Notes: a model not told the origin generated them from the letters alone. DNA of 64,000 bases from Flavobacterium chryseum (GCF_004362015.1 NZ_SNWW01000004.1:62001-126000), one strand, 5' to 3'; shown: positions 17,521 through 27,603, counted from the first letter of the stretch. Program-made: numbers and translations.

Positions 17521-20250
17521 ATGAAATATTTAAGCTTACTTTTTTTAGGTTTCTACGTCACTTTTGCCACAGCGCAAAATGTCACAATTGTTAGTGATGC
17601 GAATTCGCCAAGAGCAAAATTCGGAGCCGAAAAACTATCGGAAACATTATCTGCTAAAGGATTTAAAATCACTCCTTCTAATAAAATCACCAAATCAAAA
17701 GATAAAGTAATTGTTATTGGCGAAAGAGGAACTGACTTTTGGAAACAAAATTCAAAAAGCGCTAAAATTGATGATAGTAAACTAATCAAAAAAGAAGGCT
17801 TTCAAATTCGTACTCAAAAAAATGTCATTTATATCGAAGGAACTGATGCTTCAGGAACATTGTATGGTGCTATGGAATTAGCAGACCTTATTAAAACTTT
17901 AGGCGAAATTCCATCAGAAATTAATATTGACGATAGTCCTGAAATGGTTTTACGTGGTGCCTGCATCGGAATGCAGAAAACAACTTACCTTCCGGGTAGG
18001 GACGTTTATGAATATCCATACACTCCTGAAACTTTTCCGTGGTTTTACGATAAAAAACTATGGACAAAGTATTTGGATATGATGGTCGAAAACAGAATGA
18101 ATTCTTTGTATTTATGGAACGGACATCCTTTTGCATCTTTAGTGAAACTAAAAGATTATCCGTTTGCAATGGAAGTAAGCGAAGAGGATTTCAAAAAAAA
18201 CGAAGAAATTTATAAATTCCTAACTGTAGAAGCCAATAAAAGAGGAATCTGGGTGATTCAAATGTTTTATAATATCATAGTTTCAAAACCTTTTGCAGAA
18301 CATTACAACATCAAAACCCAAGATCGCTCGCGACCAATTACTCCTTTACTCTCAGATTATACCAGAAAATCAATTGCAGCTTTCATAGAAAAATATCCAA
18401 ATGTTGGTTTGTTAGTTTGTCTTGGAGAAGCGATAAATACAGTCGATGATGACGTAGAATGGTTTACCAAAACCATTATTCCCGGAGTTCAGGATGGTTT
18501 AAAAGCATTGGGAAGAACAGACGAACCGCCAATTATCTTGCGTTCTCATGATACCGATGGACCTTTGGTAATGGAAAAATCGCTTCCGTTATATAAAAAT
18601 CTATATACAGAAAGTAAATATACAGGCGAATCTCTAACCACTTATACGCCTGGCGGACCGTGGGGAGAAACGCACAAACAATTGAGTGCCTTAAAATCTA
18701 TTCATATTGAAAATGTTCATATTCTGGCAAATCTGGAACCTTTTAGATACGGTTCTCCAGATTTTATTCAGAAAACAGTAAAAGCCATGCACAGCGTTCA
18801 CGGAGCCAATGCACTGCATTTATATCCGCAGGCATCCTATTGGGATTGGCCTTATTCTGCAGATAAAACAAAAACAGGCGAACGTTTACTCGAAATGGAT
18901 CGTGACTGGATTTGGTACAAAGCCTGGGCAAGATATGCATGGGACAGTAAAAGAGACAGAAACGAAGAAGTTAAATATTGGGACAAAGATTTAGCTTCAA
19001 AATACGGAACTGATCAGGAAGCTGCCAATAACATTTTAAAAGCATACGAAGAAACGGGAGAAATTGCTCCAAAAACGTTAAGACGTTTCGGAATTACAGA
19101 AGGAAATCGTCAGACTTTATTATTAGGAATGTTCGAAAGTCAGTTAGTAAATCCGTCGAAATGGCGTGTTTATCCGGGATTCCACGAATCGTGTGGACCC
19201 GCCGGAGAATTGCTTTTAGAATATGCCAAAAAAGAGTGGAATAAAGAACCGCATTATGGTGAGCTTCCAACCCAAATTATTGAAGAAATCACGCAACACG
19301 GAAAATTAGCCGTTAACGCCATTGATAAAGCAGAACCAAAAGTAACGCAGAATAAAGAAGAATTTTTACGTCTTAAAAACGATATGTATTGTTATAAGGC
19401 TTTCGCCGATTTCTTTTCAGAGAAAGTAAAAGCGGCATTACTGGTTTTGAGATACAGTTATTCTAATGATATTTCAGATCTCGATAAAGCACTTCCGCAT
19501 TTAGAGAAAAGTATCGAATATTATGAAACATTAGTAAATTTAACAAAAGATAGTTATCTGTATGCCAATAGTATGCAAACCGCACAACGACGAATCCCGA
19601 TTGGTGGCGACGATGGAAATAATAAAACATGGATAGAATTATTGCCACATTACGAACGTGAATTGGTTAACTTTAAAAGAAATTTAGAATTGCTAAAATC
19701 ATCCAAAGATGGTAAAATCGAAACAAAAGAAGGCAAACCTTGGCAAACTGCCGAAGTAACTTTGCTAAGTGAAAGCAAAGGAACATACGCCGTAAAAAAC
19801 GGAACAAAAGTTTACGGAACCCCAATTTCAGAACTTATAAAAATAGCACCTGAATTGCAAAACCTTAAAGGAATTGCTTTTGATGAAGCATCTCAAAATG
19901 AGAACGGAACCCATTTGAAATTTAAAAATGCAAAAGCCGTAAAATTAGTCGTTGGTTATTTCAATTCAGATCAAAAGAGATTTTTGTTCCCGCCAAGTTT
20001 AGAAACAGATGCAGCAGGAAATGCGAACGGTCAGGCCGAAGTTATTTTAGCAAGCGCCATGAATTTGAAAGAATTGCCACGTGTAAACATTCATACCTAT
20101 ACGTTTCAGCCGGGAGAAAATAAATTAGATTTAGGCAAAGGAAGAGTATTAATTTTAGGATTTATAGATGCCAGCCAAACCATAACGCCACGCGATGTTG
20201 GGTATATCGATGCCGGAGAAAAAGGAGCGATAGACTGGTTGTTTTATTAA
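17521..20250 (+). CDS. Large secreted glycoside hydrolase with GH67N/GH20b-like N-domain, candidate GH138-like alpha-D-galacturonidase
   Basis: This protein has 909 residues from the ATG at 17521; the ATG at 17497 adds eight residues before the signal peptide, which ends near ATAQ. Residues about 20-135 resemble the alpha/beta N-terminal domain seen before TIM barrels in GH20 and GH67 enzymes (SPRAKFGAEKL, EGTDASGTLYGAMELADLI). The central part (about 150-480) reads as a TIM barrel: LRGACIGMQ, MMVENRMNSLYLWNGHP, GLLVCLGEAIN, LRSHDTDGP, HLYPQASYWDWPYS. A long helical region follows and then a beta-rich C-terminus. GH138 galacturonidases of rhamnogalacturonan II use are of similar size, and the context fits, but catalytic residues were not pinned down. 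Other uronidase families remain possible. Confidence 0.58.
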   Translation: MKYLSLLFLGFYVTFATAQNVTIVSDANSPRAKFGAEKLSETLSAKGFKITPSNKITKSKDKVIVIGERGTDFWKQNSKSAKIDDSKLIKKEGFQIRTQKNVIYIEGTDASGTLYGAMELADLIKTLGEIPSEINIDDSPEMVLRGACIGMQKTTYLPGRDVYEYPYTPETFPWFYDKKLWTKYLDMMVENRMNSLYLWNGHPFASLVKLKDYPFAMEVSEEDFKKNEEIYKFLTVEANKRGIWVIQMFYNIIVSKPFAEHYNIKTQDRSRPITPLLSDYTRKSIAAFIEKYPNVGLLVCLGEAINTVDDDVEWFTKTIIPGVQDGLKALGRTDEPPIILRSHDTDGPLVMEKSLPLYKNLYTESKYTGESLTTYTPGGPWGETHKQLSALKSIHIENVHILANLEPFRYGSPDFIQKTVKAMHSVHGANALHLYPQASYWDWPYSADKTKTGERLLEMDRDWIWYKAWARYAWDSKRDRNEEVKYWDKDLASKYGTDQEAANNILKAYEETGEIAPKTLRRFGITEGNRQTLLLGMFESQLVNPSKWRVYPGFHESCGPAGELLLEYAKKEWNKEPHYGELPTQIIEEITQHGKLAVNAIDKAEPKVTQNKEEFLRLKNDMYCYKAFADFFSEKVKAALLVLRYSYSNDISDLDKALPHLEKSIEYYETLVNLTKDSYLYANSMQTAQRRIPIGGDDGNNKTWIELLPHYERELVNFKRNLELLKSSKDGKIETKEGKPWQTAEVTLLSESKGTYAVKNGTKVYGTPISELIKIAPELQNLKGIAFDEASQNENGTHLKFKNAKAVKLVVGYFNSDQKRFLFPPSLETDAAGNANGQAEVILASAMNLKELPRVNIHTYTFQPGENKLDLGKGRVLILGFIDASQTITPRDVGYIDAGEKGAIDWLFY

Positions 20251-20259
20251 AAATAATTT

Positions 20260-20380
20260 GGGCGTGACCACAAGGGTCGGGCTGTACGTTCCCGCTTTTT
20301 TTGAGGCAAAGACCCGAACGGTAGTGAACAGGCGAAGCAAAAATTGCCTCAAAAAAGAGCTCCACTGCCATCCCTCACGC
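20260..20380. repeat. Family E element, copy 1 (GGGCGTGACC ... ATCCCTCACGC)
   Basis: The element begins GGGCGTGACCACAA (20260) and ends TCCCTCACGC (20380), with short complementary ends GCGTGA and TCACGC, and contains GGTCGGGCT just inside the left end. Its middle holds a separate inverted repeat: TTTTTTGAGGCAA near 20297-20309 against TTGCCTCAAAAAA near 20344-20356. A second copy with the same ends and another middle lies at 53280-53393. No open frame fits. Downstream at 20397-20413 is the small palindrome AAACCTGACAGGTTT. Confidence 0.75.
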
Positions 20381-20436
20381 AAACCAAGCATTAAGTTAAA
20401 CCTGACAGGTTTAATTGAAAACATAAAGACACAATC

Positions 20437-20525
20437 TTGTCATTTCGACGGAGGAGAAATCACATGATCTGAATCCGCATGGTACGTTGCTCTCTGGATG
20501 TGATTCTCCTTCGTCGAAATGACAA
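20437..20525. repeat. Family D inverted repeat, copy 4 (imperfect)
   Basis: The left arm is 20437-20465 (starts TTGTCATTTCGACGG) and the right arm 20498-20525. They complement each other except for one base missing in the right arm and one position that becomes a G-U pair in RNA. With the family E element it fills the 321-bp gap 20251-20571. No promoter was recognised there. Confidence 0.82.
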
Positions 20526-20571
20526 AACGATAATTAAATGACCTTATATAACTTATATGGTTTAAAGAAAT

Positions 20572-23500
20572 ATGAAGAAGATAATTTTTTTTATTTGTTT
20601 TTTTTTAAGTTTTTGCTTTGTTTGGAGTCAAAGCAAAAGTTCAGTTCGTAAGGAACTTTCGCTGAATGCATCTTGGGAAACCGTTATTTTGGACGATCCG
20701 AAACAGGAGAAATCTTTTGTAGAGAATCCAAAGTCAGATAAATGGTTAAACGTAAATATACCTCACAATTGGGATCAGTATTATGGTTTCAGAAGAACAA
20801 AACACGGCAATCTTCATGGTACAGCCTGGTATAAAAAAAATCTAAAGCTTGATAAAAAAGATGCTTCAAAAAGATTTTTTTTATATTTTGAAGGAGTAAG
20901 CTCTTACGCAGATGTCTGGGTAAACGGCAAAAAAGTAGGAGAGCATAAAGGCGGAAGAACCACTTTTACCTTAGACATTACCAAAGCAGTTTTTTTTGAT
21001 AAAGAAAATCAGATTCTTGTCAAAGCAGCACATCCATCTTTTATTGCAGATCTTCCGTGGGTTTGCGGCGGCTGTTCAGGAGAATGGGGATTTTCTGAAG
21101 GCTCTCAGCCAATGGGGATTTTCAGACCAGTTTCGTTAGTCATTACTAACGAAGTTCGAATAGAACCTTTTGGAGTTCATGTCTGGAATGACAAATCTGT
21201 TTCGAAAGAAAAAGCGATTCTCCATACCACAACCGAAATTAAGAATTACGGTACTTCAAACCGAAATTTAACCATAGAAAATGTTCTTTTTGATGCTTTA
21301 GGAAAAAAAACTGTTATTACAAAAAGTGACATCAAATGCCTTTCAGGAGAAACAAAAGAAATAACACAGACACTTCCAGAAATTGTAAATCCGAAATTGT
21401 GGTCGCCATCAAATCCATATTTGTATAAACTCGTCACATCTGTTTATGAGAATGGAAAAATTATCGATCAGTTAACTACTCCTTACGGAATTCGTTGGGT
21501 GAGCTGGCCAGTAAGCCGGGACGGAAAAGACAATCGGTTTTATATAAACGATGAACCATTATTCATCAACGGAACTTGTGAATACGAACATTTAATAGGG
21601 AATAGCCATTCTTTTTCTGATGAACAAATTCATGCCCGAATCGAGCAAATAAAAGCAGCCGGATTTAATGCTTTTAGAGAAGCGCATCAACCACATAATT
21701 TATTGTACCAAAAAGAATTAGACGAAAACGGAATCTTATTTTGGAGTCAGTTTTCGGCACATATTTGGTACGACACGCCAGAATTCAAAGAAAACTTTAA
21801 AACCTTATTACGCGAATGGATTAAAGAACGCAGAAATAGTCCGTCGGTAGTAATGTGGGGATTGCAAAACGAAAGTACGATTCCGAAGGAATTTGCAGAA
21901 GAATGCACCAAAATTATTCGTGAAATGGATCCGATGTCTGCTTCGCAACGTATTGTAACAACTTGCAACGGAGGCGAAGGAACAGATTGGAATGTGGTAC
22001 AAAACTGGTCAGGAACCTATGGCGGTGATCCTTTAAAATACCATCTTGAAATGAGCACGCAACTCCTAAACGGCGAATACGGTGCCTGGCGAACAGCAGA
22101 TTTGCATACCGAAGGCGAGTTTGACCAAAAAGGAATTTTGAGCGAAAACAGATTTTCGCAATTAATGGAAATTAAAGTCCGCGAAGCCGAATTGGTAAAA
22201 GACAAAATTGCAGGACAATTCAACTGGATTTTTGCCTCGCACGAAAATCCGGGACGTGTTCAAAACGGAGAAGGTTTTCGTGATATAGACAAAGTTGGTC
22301 CCGTAAATTACAAAGGGCTTTTTACCATTTGGGGAGAACCTCTGGATGCGTATTATATGTACCGCGCCAATTATGTTTCGAATAAAACCAACCCAATGGT
22401 TTATATCGTTTCGCACACCTGGCCAAGTCGTTGGGATTCGGTTGGAATTAAAAACGGTATTGATGTTTACTCCAATTGTGATGAAGTAGAATTGTTTAAT
22501 GATGTCAATAAATCATCATTGGGAAAATTAAAAAATCCAGGTTTAGGTCAGCATTTTCAATGGAATAATGTCAATATTCAGTATAATGTTTTGTATGCCG
22601 TGGGTTATGTAAATGGTGTGGCTGTAGCCAAAGATTATATCGTGTTGAATACACTTCCAAAAGCACCAAATTTAAAAGAACTTTATACTGACAAAGCAGC
22701 TATTTTAGAATCAAAAAAAGAATACAATTATATATACAGAGTCAATTGTGGAGGATCTGAACTAACAGATGCTGACGGAAATACTTGGTTTACAGACACA
22801 CATAAAAGTGGTCAAAACACCTGGGGTTCTTTATCGTGGACAGATAAATTTGAAAAACTTCCTGATTCTTACGCCAGTCAAAGAAGTACTTTTGACCCGA
22901 TAATTGGTACAAAAGATCCCGAATTATTTCAAAGTTTCAGATACGGAGTTGATAAGTTACGTTATGAATTTCCGGTTCCTGACGGAGAATATCTGGTAGA
23001 ATTATATTTTACAGAACCGTGGTACGGAACCGGCGGCGGTTTAGATTGCAAAGGCTGGCGTTTGTTTGATGTTGCGATTAATGACAATGTAGTCCTGAAA
23101 GATTTGGATATTTGGTCAGAAGTTGGGCACGATAAAGCATTGAAGAAAACATTTTTGGTAAAAAGCACCAACGGAAAACTTGTAATTTCTTTTCCAAATG
23201 TAAAAGCGGGACAAGCGATAATCTCAGCGATTGCCATTGCGACGAAAGATCGAAAAGTTAGACCGGCAGATGCATCTCCAAAGAACATTCAAAATCTTGT
23301 TTTAGAAGCTGATGCTAAAAGTGCTAATAAAATAGCTTCGTGGCTGGATATTAATTCAAAACAATATTCAAATTCAGCTATTGTCTTTACAAAATTACCT
23401 TCAGAAGTTTTTGGGGCAGATTATTTACAATTTTCAACCAATTCCAAAACCAAAGGTTCTTTTACAGTCAAAGAAGATTCAGATGTTTATATTTTGATTG

Positions 23501-24090
23501 ACAATAAAGTAAAAAAACAATTTGCGTGGTTGTCAGATTATAAAAAATCAGAAGAAATTGCTAAAAACAGCAGCAATATTGAATTCGCTATTTTTTCTAA
23601 AAAAGTAAAAAAAGGAGAAAAAGTATTCTTTGATAATTCAGAAATTGTAAATTCTATTATTGTAGTTCCAAATTACGATATGGGCGAAAAAGATGATTCA
23701 CGCCCGGTCGTCCTTATTGAAGCAGAAAATGCTAAATTCAACGGAATCGGAATTGAAAAAGGAAACTTTAAAAAAGCCGATTACATTGAGTTTACAAAAA
23801 AGACAAATAATAGCATTGAGTTTGAGGTTAAACCCGGAGTTGCCGGAATTTATTTAATGCGTTTCCGCTTTATGAACCGAAACGAAACGCCATTAAAAGT
23901 AAAATTTACAATGAAAGATGCATACGGAATTTTAATGCGAAATGATACGATTGAGTTTTTTCCTTCACCAGAAAAATGGAAGATTTTAAATACTACTTCG
24001 GGCGGTTATATTAATGCCGGAACGTATAAGATTACTCTGGAAGGAGAAGATTTGAAAGGATTGCTGTTGGATAATTTTGAGTTTCAATAG
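20572..24090 (+). CDS. Secreted GH2 family glycosidase with malectin and C-terminal carbohydrate-binding domains
   Basis: This 1172-residue protein has a signal peptide ending near VWSQ. The order is: GH2 sugar-binding domain (about 30-200; HNWDQYYG, GVSSYADVWVNGKKVG), immunoglobulin-like domain (about 205-310) and TIM barrel (about 315-640). The acid/base is Glu434 in GLQNEST and the nucleophile Glu502 in NGEYGAW. A malectin domain follows at about 719-890 (YRVNCGG, DTHKSGQNTWG, DGEYLVELYFTEPW), then a CBM6/35-like beta-sandwich at about 1045-1172 (LIEAENAKF). GH2 enzymes release beta-linked galactose, glucuronate, mannose or alpha-L-arabinopyranose. The exact sugar is uncertain, and the two binding modules point to a polymeric target. 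Confidence 0.88.
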   Translation: MKKIIFFICFFLSFCFVWSQSKSSVRKELSLNASWETVILDDPKQEKSFVENPKSDKWLNVNIPHNWDQYYGFRRTKHGNLHGTAWYKKNLKLDKKDASKRFFLYFEGVSSYADVWVNGKKVGEHKGGRTTFTLDITKAVFFDKENQILVKAAHPSFIADLPWVCGGCSGEWGFSEGSQPMGIFRPVSLVITNEVRIEPFGVHVWNDKSVSKEKAILHTTTEIKNYGTSNRNLTIENVLFDALGKKTVITKSDIKCLSGETKEITQTLPEIVNPKLWSPSNPYLYKLVTSVYENGKIIDQLTTPYGIRWVSWPVSRDGKDNRFYINDEPLFINGTCEYEHLIGNSHSFSDEQIHARIEQIKAAGFNAFREAHQPHNLLYQKELDENGILFWSQFSAHIWYDTPEFKENFKTLLREWIKERRNSPSVVMWGLQNESTIPKEFAEECTKIIREMDPMSASQRIVTTCNGGEGTDWNVVQNWSGTYGGDPLKYHLEMSTQLLNGEYGAWRTADLHTEGEFDQKGILSENRFSQLMEIKVREAELVKDKIAGQFNWIFASHENPGRVQNGEGFRDIDKVGPVNYKGLFTIWGEPLDAYYMYRANYVSNKTNPMVYIVSHTWPSRWDSVGIKNGIDVYSNCDEVELFNDVNKSSLGKLKNPGLGQHFQWNNVNIQYNVLYAVGYVNGVAVAKDYIVLNTLPKAPNLKELYTDKAAILESKKEYNYIYRVNCGGSELTDADGNTWFTDTHKSGQNTWGSLSWTDKFEKLPDSYASQRSTFDPIIGTKDPELFQSFRYGVDKLRYEFPVPDGEYLVELYFTEPWYGTGGGLDCKGWRLFDVAINDNVVLKDLDIWSEVGHDKALKKTFLVKSTNGKLVISFPNVKAGQAIISAIAIATKDRKVRPADASPKNIQNLVLEADAKSANKIASWLDINSKQYSNSAIVFTKLPSEVFGADYLQFSTNSKTKGSFTVKEDSDVYILIDNKVKKQFAWLSDYKKSEEIAKNSSNIEFAIFSKKVKKGEKVFFDNSEIVNSIIVVPNYDMGEKDDSRPVVLIEAENAKFNGIGIEKGNFKKADYIEFTKKTNNSIEFEVKPGVAGIYLMRFRFMNRNETPLKVKFTMKDAYGILMRNDTIEFFPSPEKWKILNTTSGGYINAGTYKITLEGEDLKGLLLDNFEFQ

Positions 24091-24100
24091 GTTTTTTTGA

Positions 24101-24140
24101 GGTGCAAAGGTGCAAAGGTGCAAAGGTGCAAAGTCGCAAA
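24101..24140. repeat. Tandem 8-bp repeat GGTGCAAA
   Basis: Four exact head-to-tail units of GGTGCAAA (24101-24132) are followed by one variant, GTCGCAAA (24133-24140), just after the stop codon of the large GH2 gene. Such a tract can change copy number by slippage. It lies outside coding sequence. Confidence 0.9.
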
Positions 24141-24151
24141 GGTTTATTCCG

Positions 24152-24296
24152 TTTGTCAGGCTGAGCGAAGTCGAAGCCAGCGTTACGTTTATCACGTTCA
24201 GTTTGTCATCCCGAGAAACTAGAGATTCATTCAAGTAGCTCGACAAAGATTGACGATTTAGTTTGCGTGGGCTTCGACTTCGCTCAGCCTGACAAA
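24152..24296. repeat. Family D-like inverted repeat, copy 5 (GCTGAGCGAAGTCGAAG type)
   Basis: The left arm 24152-24178 (starts TTTGTCAGGCTGAGCG) and right arm 24270-24296 are perfect complements over 27 bases, with a 91-base loop that contains a further TTTGTCATCCCGAG half unit. The outer TTTGTCA start is shared with the other family D copies, but the inner part of the arms is different. Confidence 0.88.
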
Positions 24297-24332
24297 AAAG
24301 ACAAAAGAAGACTAGAATAAAAAAACATATTT

Positions 24333-26756
24333 ATGATTAAACATAAAAACATATTACAAAAAATCACAATTGCCTTATTGTTTTCGGTTTCAATTTTTGC
24401 GCAAAAACAAGCAAGAATCGTCGAAGACTTCAATAAAAACTGGAACTTCAAAATTGGAGATTATCCAACAGCAATACAAGCTGATTTTAATTCAAAAGAT
24501 TGGAGAACACTTCAATTACCACATGATTGGAGTATCGAAGGAGCTTTTGACAAAGACAGTAAAACAAAACAGGCACAAGGGTTTTTGCCGGCTGGAATAG
24601 GTTGGTATCGTAAAACTTTTAAAGTTTTAGCAAGTTGGAAAAGCAAAACTGTTTCTGTAGAATTTGATGGTGTTTTTAAAAATAGTGAAGTCTTTATTAA
24701 CGGACATTCTTTAGGAATTCGCCCGAACGGGTATATTTCATTTTCTTATGAATTGTCTGAATATCTAAACTTTGGACAGGAAAATGTTATCGCCGTAAGA
24801 GTTGATAATGATGCTCAACCCAATTCACGATGGTACACAGGATCCGGCATTTATAGAAATGTGCGTTTGGTTGCGACCGAAAAATTGCATGTTGACAAAT
24901 GGGGAACTTTTGTAATGACACCCGAAATCTCAAAAGAAAAAGCTTTGGTTCGTTTAGAAGTTGAGGTTAAAAATGCTTCGGAAAATGAAAAGGAATTTAG
25001 ATTAGTTTCTTCCATTATAGATAAAAAAAATGATGAAGTAGCTACAACAGAATCAATAGAAAAAATTGCAGCAAATTCATCATCAAAAAAGATTCAGAAT
25101 TTTAATTTAAAGAACCCTAAACTTTGGGATACTGAAAATCCATATCTGTATAAAATCGTAACTAAAATTTATGAGAAAGAAACTTTAGCTGATAATTATG
25201 AAACACCGCTTGGAGTTCGTTATTTCAGTTTTGATGCCGAAAAAGGATTTTCATTAAACGGAAAACGAACTAAAATATTAGGAGTTTGCCTGCATCACGA
25301 CAACGGTGCTTTGGGTGCTGTTGAAAATATTCATGCCGTAAAAAGAAAGTTGATTTTACTGAAAGAAATGGGTGTAAATGCAATCAGAATATCCCATAAT
25401 CCGCATTCGTTAGAAATGATGCAATTGTGCGATGAAATGGGATTTATCGTTCAGGATGAAGCTTTTGACGTTTGGAAAAAGAAAAAAGTAACCAACGATT
25501 ATCATAAAGATTGGGATGCGTGGCACAAAAAAGATTTAGAGGATTTTATAAAAAGAGATCGCAATCATCCATCGGTAATAATGTGGAGTATTGGTAACGA
25601 AATCAGGGAACAATTTGATAGTACAGGAATTGCGATTACGAGAGAATTAGCTCAAATTGTAAAATCATTAGATACAACGCGTCCGGTAACTTCTGCTTTG
25701 ACAGAAAATATTCCGGAGAAGAATTTCATTTATCAATCGGGTGCTTTAGATCTTTTGGGATTCAATTACAAACATGAAGATTACAAAGATTTTCCAACTC
25801 GTTTTAAAGGACAAAAAATAATTGCTTCAGAAAGTGTTTCGGCTTTAGAAACGCGTGGTCATTATGATTTTCCTTCAGATGGAATTAAAGCGTGGCCTAC
25901 AAAACACAAAGCGCCATTTGACGGAAATGCTGATTGGACGGTTTCGGCTTTTGATCAGGTAAAATCCTATTGGGGCGCGACGCACGAAGAGAATTGGAAA
26001 ACGATTAAAAAACAGGATTTCATGGCGGGAACTTTTATCTGGACCGGTTTTGATTATATTGGTGAACCAGATCCATACCCTTATCCGGCAAGAAGTTCGT
26101 ATTTCGGAATTATCGATTTAGCAGGTTTCCCAAAAGACGTCTATTATATGTACCAAAGCGAGTGGACGACAAAACCCGTTCTGCATATTTTTCCGCATTG
26201 GAACTGGAAAGCAGGACAAGAAATTGACGTTTGGGCGTATTACAATAATGCTGATGAAGTTGAATTATTTTTAAACGGAAAGTCTCTCGGAAAAAAAGCC
26301 AAACAAAATGATGATCTTCATATTTCATGGAAGATGAAATTTGAACCGGGAACATTAAAAGCTATTTCGAGAAAAAACGGAAAAGTGGTTTTAGAAAAAG
26401 AGATTAACACTGCCGGAGAAGCTTTCAAAATAGACTTAAAAGCAGATAAAAAGGAAATTAAAAACGATACTTATGATTTAGTTTATGTAATGGTTTCGCT
26501 TGTAGACAAAGACGGAAATTTACTTCCAAACGCAAATGATTTAATCAACTTCGAAGTTTCCGGTGGCGGAAAATTAGTTGGCGTTGATAATGGTTATCAG
26601 GCGAATTTAGATTCCTTTAAAGCTAGTTCTTGTAAATTATTTAATGGAAAATGTATTGCTATTATTCAGTCGAATGGGAAAAGAGAAAAGATTCAATTTA
26701 AGGCTTCGACAGGAAATGGGATTCCGGTTGCTGTTCTTGATTTAAAAGTGGATTAA
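24333..26756 (+). CDS. Secreted GH2 beta-galactosidase-like enzyme
   Basis: This 807-residue protein has a signal peptide ending near IFAQ. It carries the classical GH2 set: sugar-binding domain (LPHDWSIEG, GWYRKTF, FDGVFKNSEVFINGHSLG), immunoglobulin-like domain, and a TIM barrel (about 290-590) with VCLHHDNGALGA, acid/base Glu423 in SIGNEI and candidate nucleophile Glu500 in ASESVSA. A DUF4982-like sandwich (about 610-680) and a C-terminal invasin/BIG-type domain (about 690-800, VSGGGKLVGVDNG) follow. The architecture is that of Bacteroidota beta-galactosidases. It is the last enzyme of the block and would remove terminal beta-galactose from side chains. Confidence 0.9.
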   Translation: MIKHKNILQKITIALLFSVSIFAQKQARIVEDFNKNWNFKIGDYPTAIQADFNSKDWRTLQLPHDWSIEGAFDKDSKTKQAQGFLPAGIGWYRKTFKVLASWKSKTVSVEFDGVFKNSEVFINGHSLGIRPNGYISFSYELSEYLNFGQENVIAVRVDNDAQPNSRWYTGSGIYRNVRLVATEKLHVDKWGTFVMTPEISKEKALVRLEVEVKNASENEKEFRLVSSIIDKKNDEVATTESIEKIAANSSSKKIQNFNLKNPKLWDTENPYLYKIVTKIYEKETLADNYETPLGVRYFSFDAEKGFSLNGKRTKILGVCLHHDNGALGAVENIHAVKRKLILLKEMGVNAIRISHNPHSLEMMQLCDEMGFIVQDEAFDVWKKKKVTNDYHKDWDAWHKKDLEDFIKRDRNHPSVIMWSIGNEIREQFDSTGIAITRELAQIVKSLDTTRPVTSALTENIPEKNFIYQSGALDLLGFNYKHEDYKDFPTRFKGQKIIASESVSALETRGHYDFPSDGIKAWPTKHKAPFDGNADWTVSAFDQVKSYWGATHEENWKTIKKQDFMAGTFIWTGFDYIGEPDPYPYPARSSYFGIIDLAGFPKDVYYMYQSEWTTKPVLHIFPHWNWKAGQEIDVWAYYNNADEVELFLNGKSLGKKAKQNDDLHISWKMKFEPGTLKAISRKNGKVVLEKEINTAGEAFKIDLKADKKEIKNDTYDLVYVMVSLVDKDGNLLPNANDLINFEVSGGGKLVGVDNGYQANLDSFKASSCKLFNGKCIAIIQSNGKREKIQFKASTGNGIPVAVLDLKVD

Positions 26757-26879
26757 TTTTATTGCTCGCAAAGACGCGAAGGCTCAAAGTTTTTTTGAAC
26801 CATTAGAGTTATATAAGTTAATTTAAGTTTTTCTTAATTATATTAGCACTAATAAATTATCCATTTTAACTAATAAACA

Positions 26880-27545
26880 ATGACAAAGAATATTTTCTTA
26901 ATTGCTTTATGCGGTATTGTGCTTTCATGCACAATTCATGAATTTGGATATTTGTTTATGTCAATTCCTACTTTCATTATATTATCCTATAATTTGGTTG
27001 AATTAATTTTAAAAATTACAAGCAAAGCGAAGGAACCTAATCGAGAACTCAGCAAAAATTTTCAAGGCATTATTTTTATTGGCATTATTTCAATTTTTTT
27101 TGCTAAAAGCTCTTTTGAAGATACAATTGGAGGTTATAATTTGTTTTGGAAACTTGTTTTTCTGAGTTTGTTTTTCACGATTTTAGTTGCCGTAATTCTA
27201 AGCAGATATTTTAATCTTAACACAGAATTTCGATTTTATAATGTATTAGCGATTTGTATTTGTTCTTTTTTATTTATTCCGAATGTTGGAATAATTATCA
27301 ACAAACATATTTCAAATGAAACCGGAAGGAAACAAAATATTATTATTAATTACAAAACCATAACTAAGAAGACTAAAGGCGGTTATAACTATTTTCTTTT
27401 CATCAAAACTCCATATGACAGCAACGAACGATTAGATGTCGAAAAGGAATTGTATGAGGGTATTAAAGATGATAATGAAATCGTTTTGACTTTGCGAAAA
27501 GGAATATTGGGTTACGATTATATCACAAAATTTGACCTGAAATAA
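26880..27545 (+). CDS. Multi-pass membrane protein of unknown function
   Basis: This 221-residue protein has about five hydrophobic segments in its first 145 residues (around 5-25, 27-46, 62-78, 88-110 and 119-143), then a polar C-terminal domain of about 75 residues (NIIINYKTITKKTKGGYNYFLFIKTP). I do not recognise a family. It sits between the enzyme block and the ABC transporter operon and ends at a strong bidirectional terminator, so it is probably a separate unit. The upstream gap contains a remnant of the dispersed repeats (CTCGCAAAGACGCGAAGG). Confidence 0.6.
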   Translation: MTKNIFLIALCGIVLSCTIHEFGYLFMSIPTFIILSYNLVELILKITSKAKEPNRELSKNFQGIIFIGIISIFFAKSSFEDTIGGYNLFWKLVFLSLFFTILVAVILSRYFNLNTEFRFYNVLAICICSFLFIPNVGIIINKHISNETGRKQNIIINYKTITKKTKGGYNYFLFIKTPYDSNERLDVEKELYEGIKDDNEIVLTLRKGILGYDYITKFDLK

Positions 27546-27552
27546 ATCTATA

Positions 27553-27578
27553 AAAACTCCATTTCAAAATGGAGTTTT
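27553..27578. terminator. Bidirectional intrinsic terminator
   Basis: Perfect 12-base arms AAAACTCCATTT and AAATGGAGTTTT with a 2-base loop lie between two convergent genes and give a T-run on both strands. Confidence 0.85.
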
Positions 27579-27603
27579 CTGGTTTTATAATTTGATAATT
27601 TAT

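Noticed and set aside
24101..24140. Possible CRISPR array
   Set aside because: The unit is only 8 bp with no spacers, and no cas gene is present.
10399..24296. Family D repeats as ends of insertion sequences
   Set aside because: No transposase frame lies between any two arms, and the spacing is only 24-91 bases.
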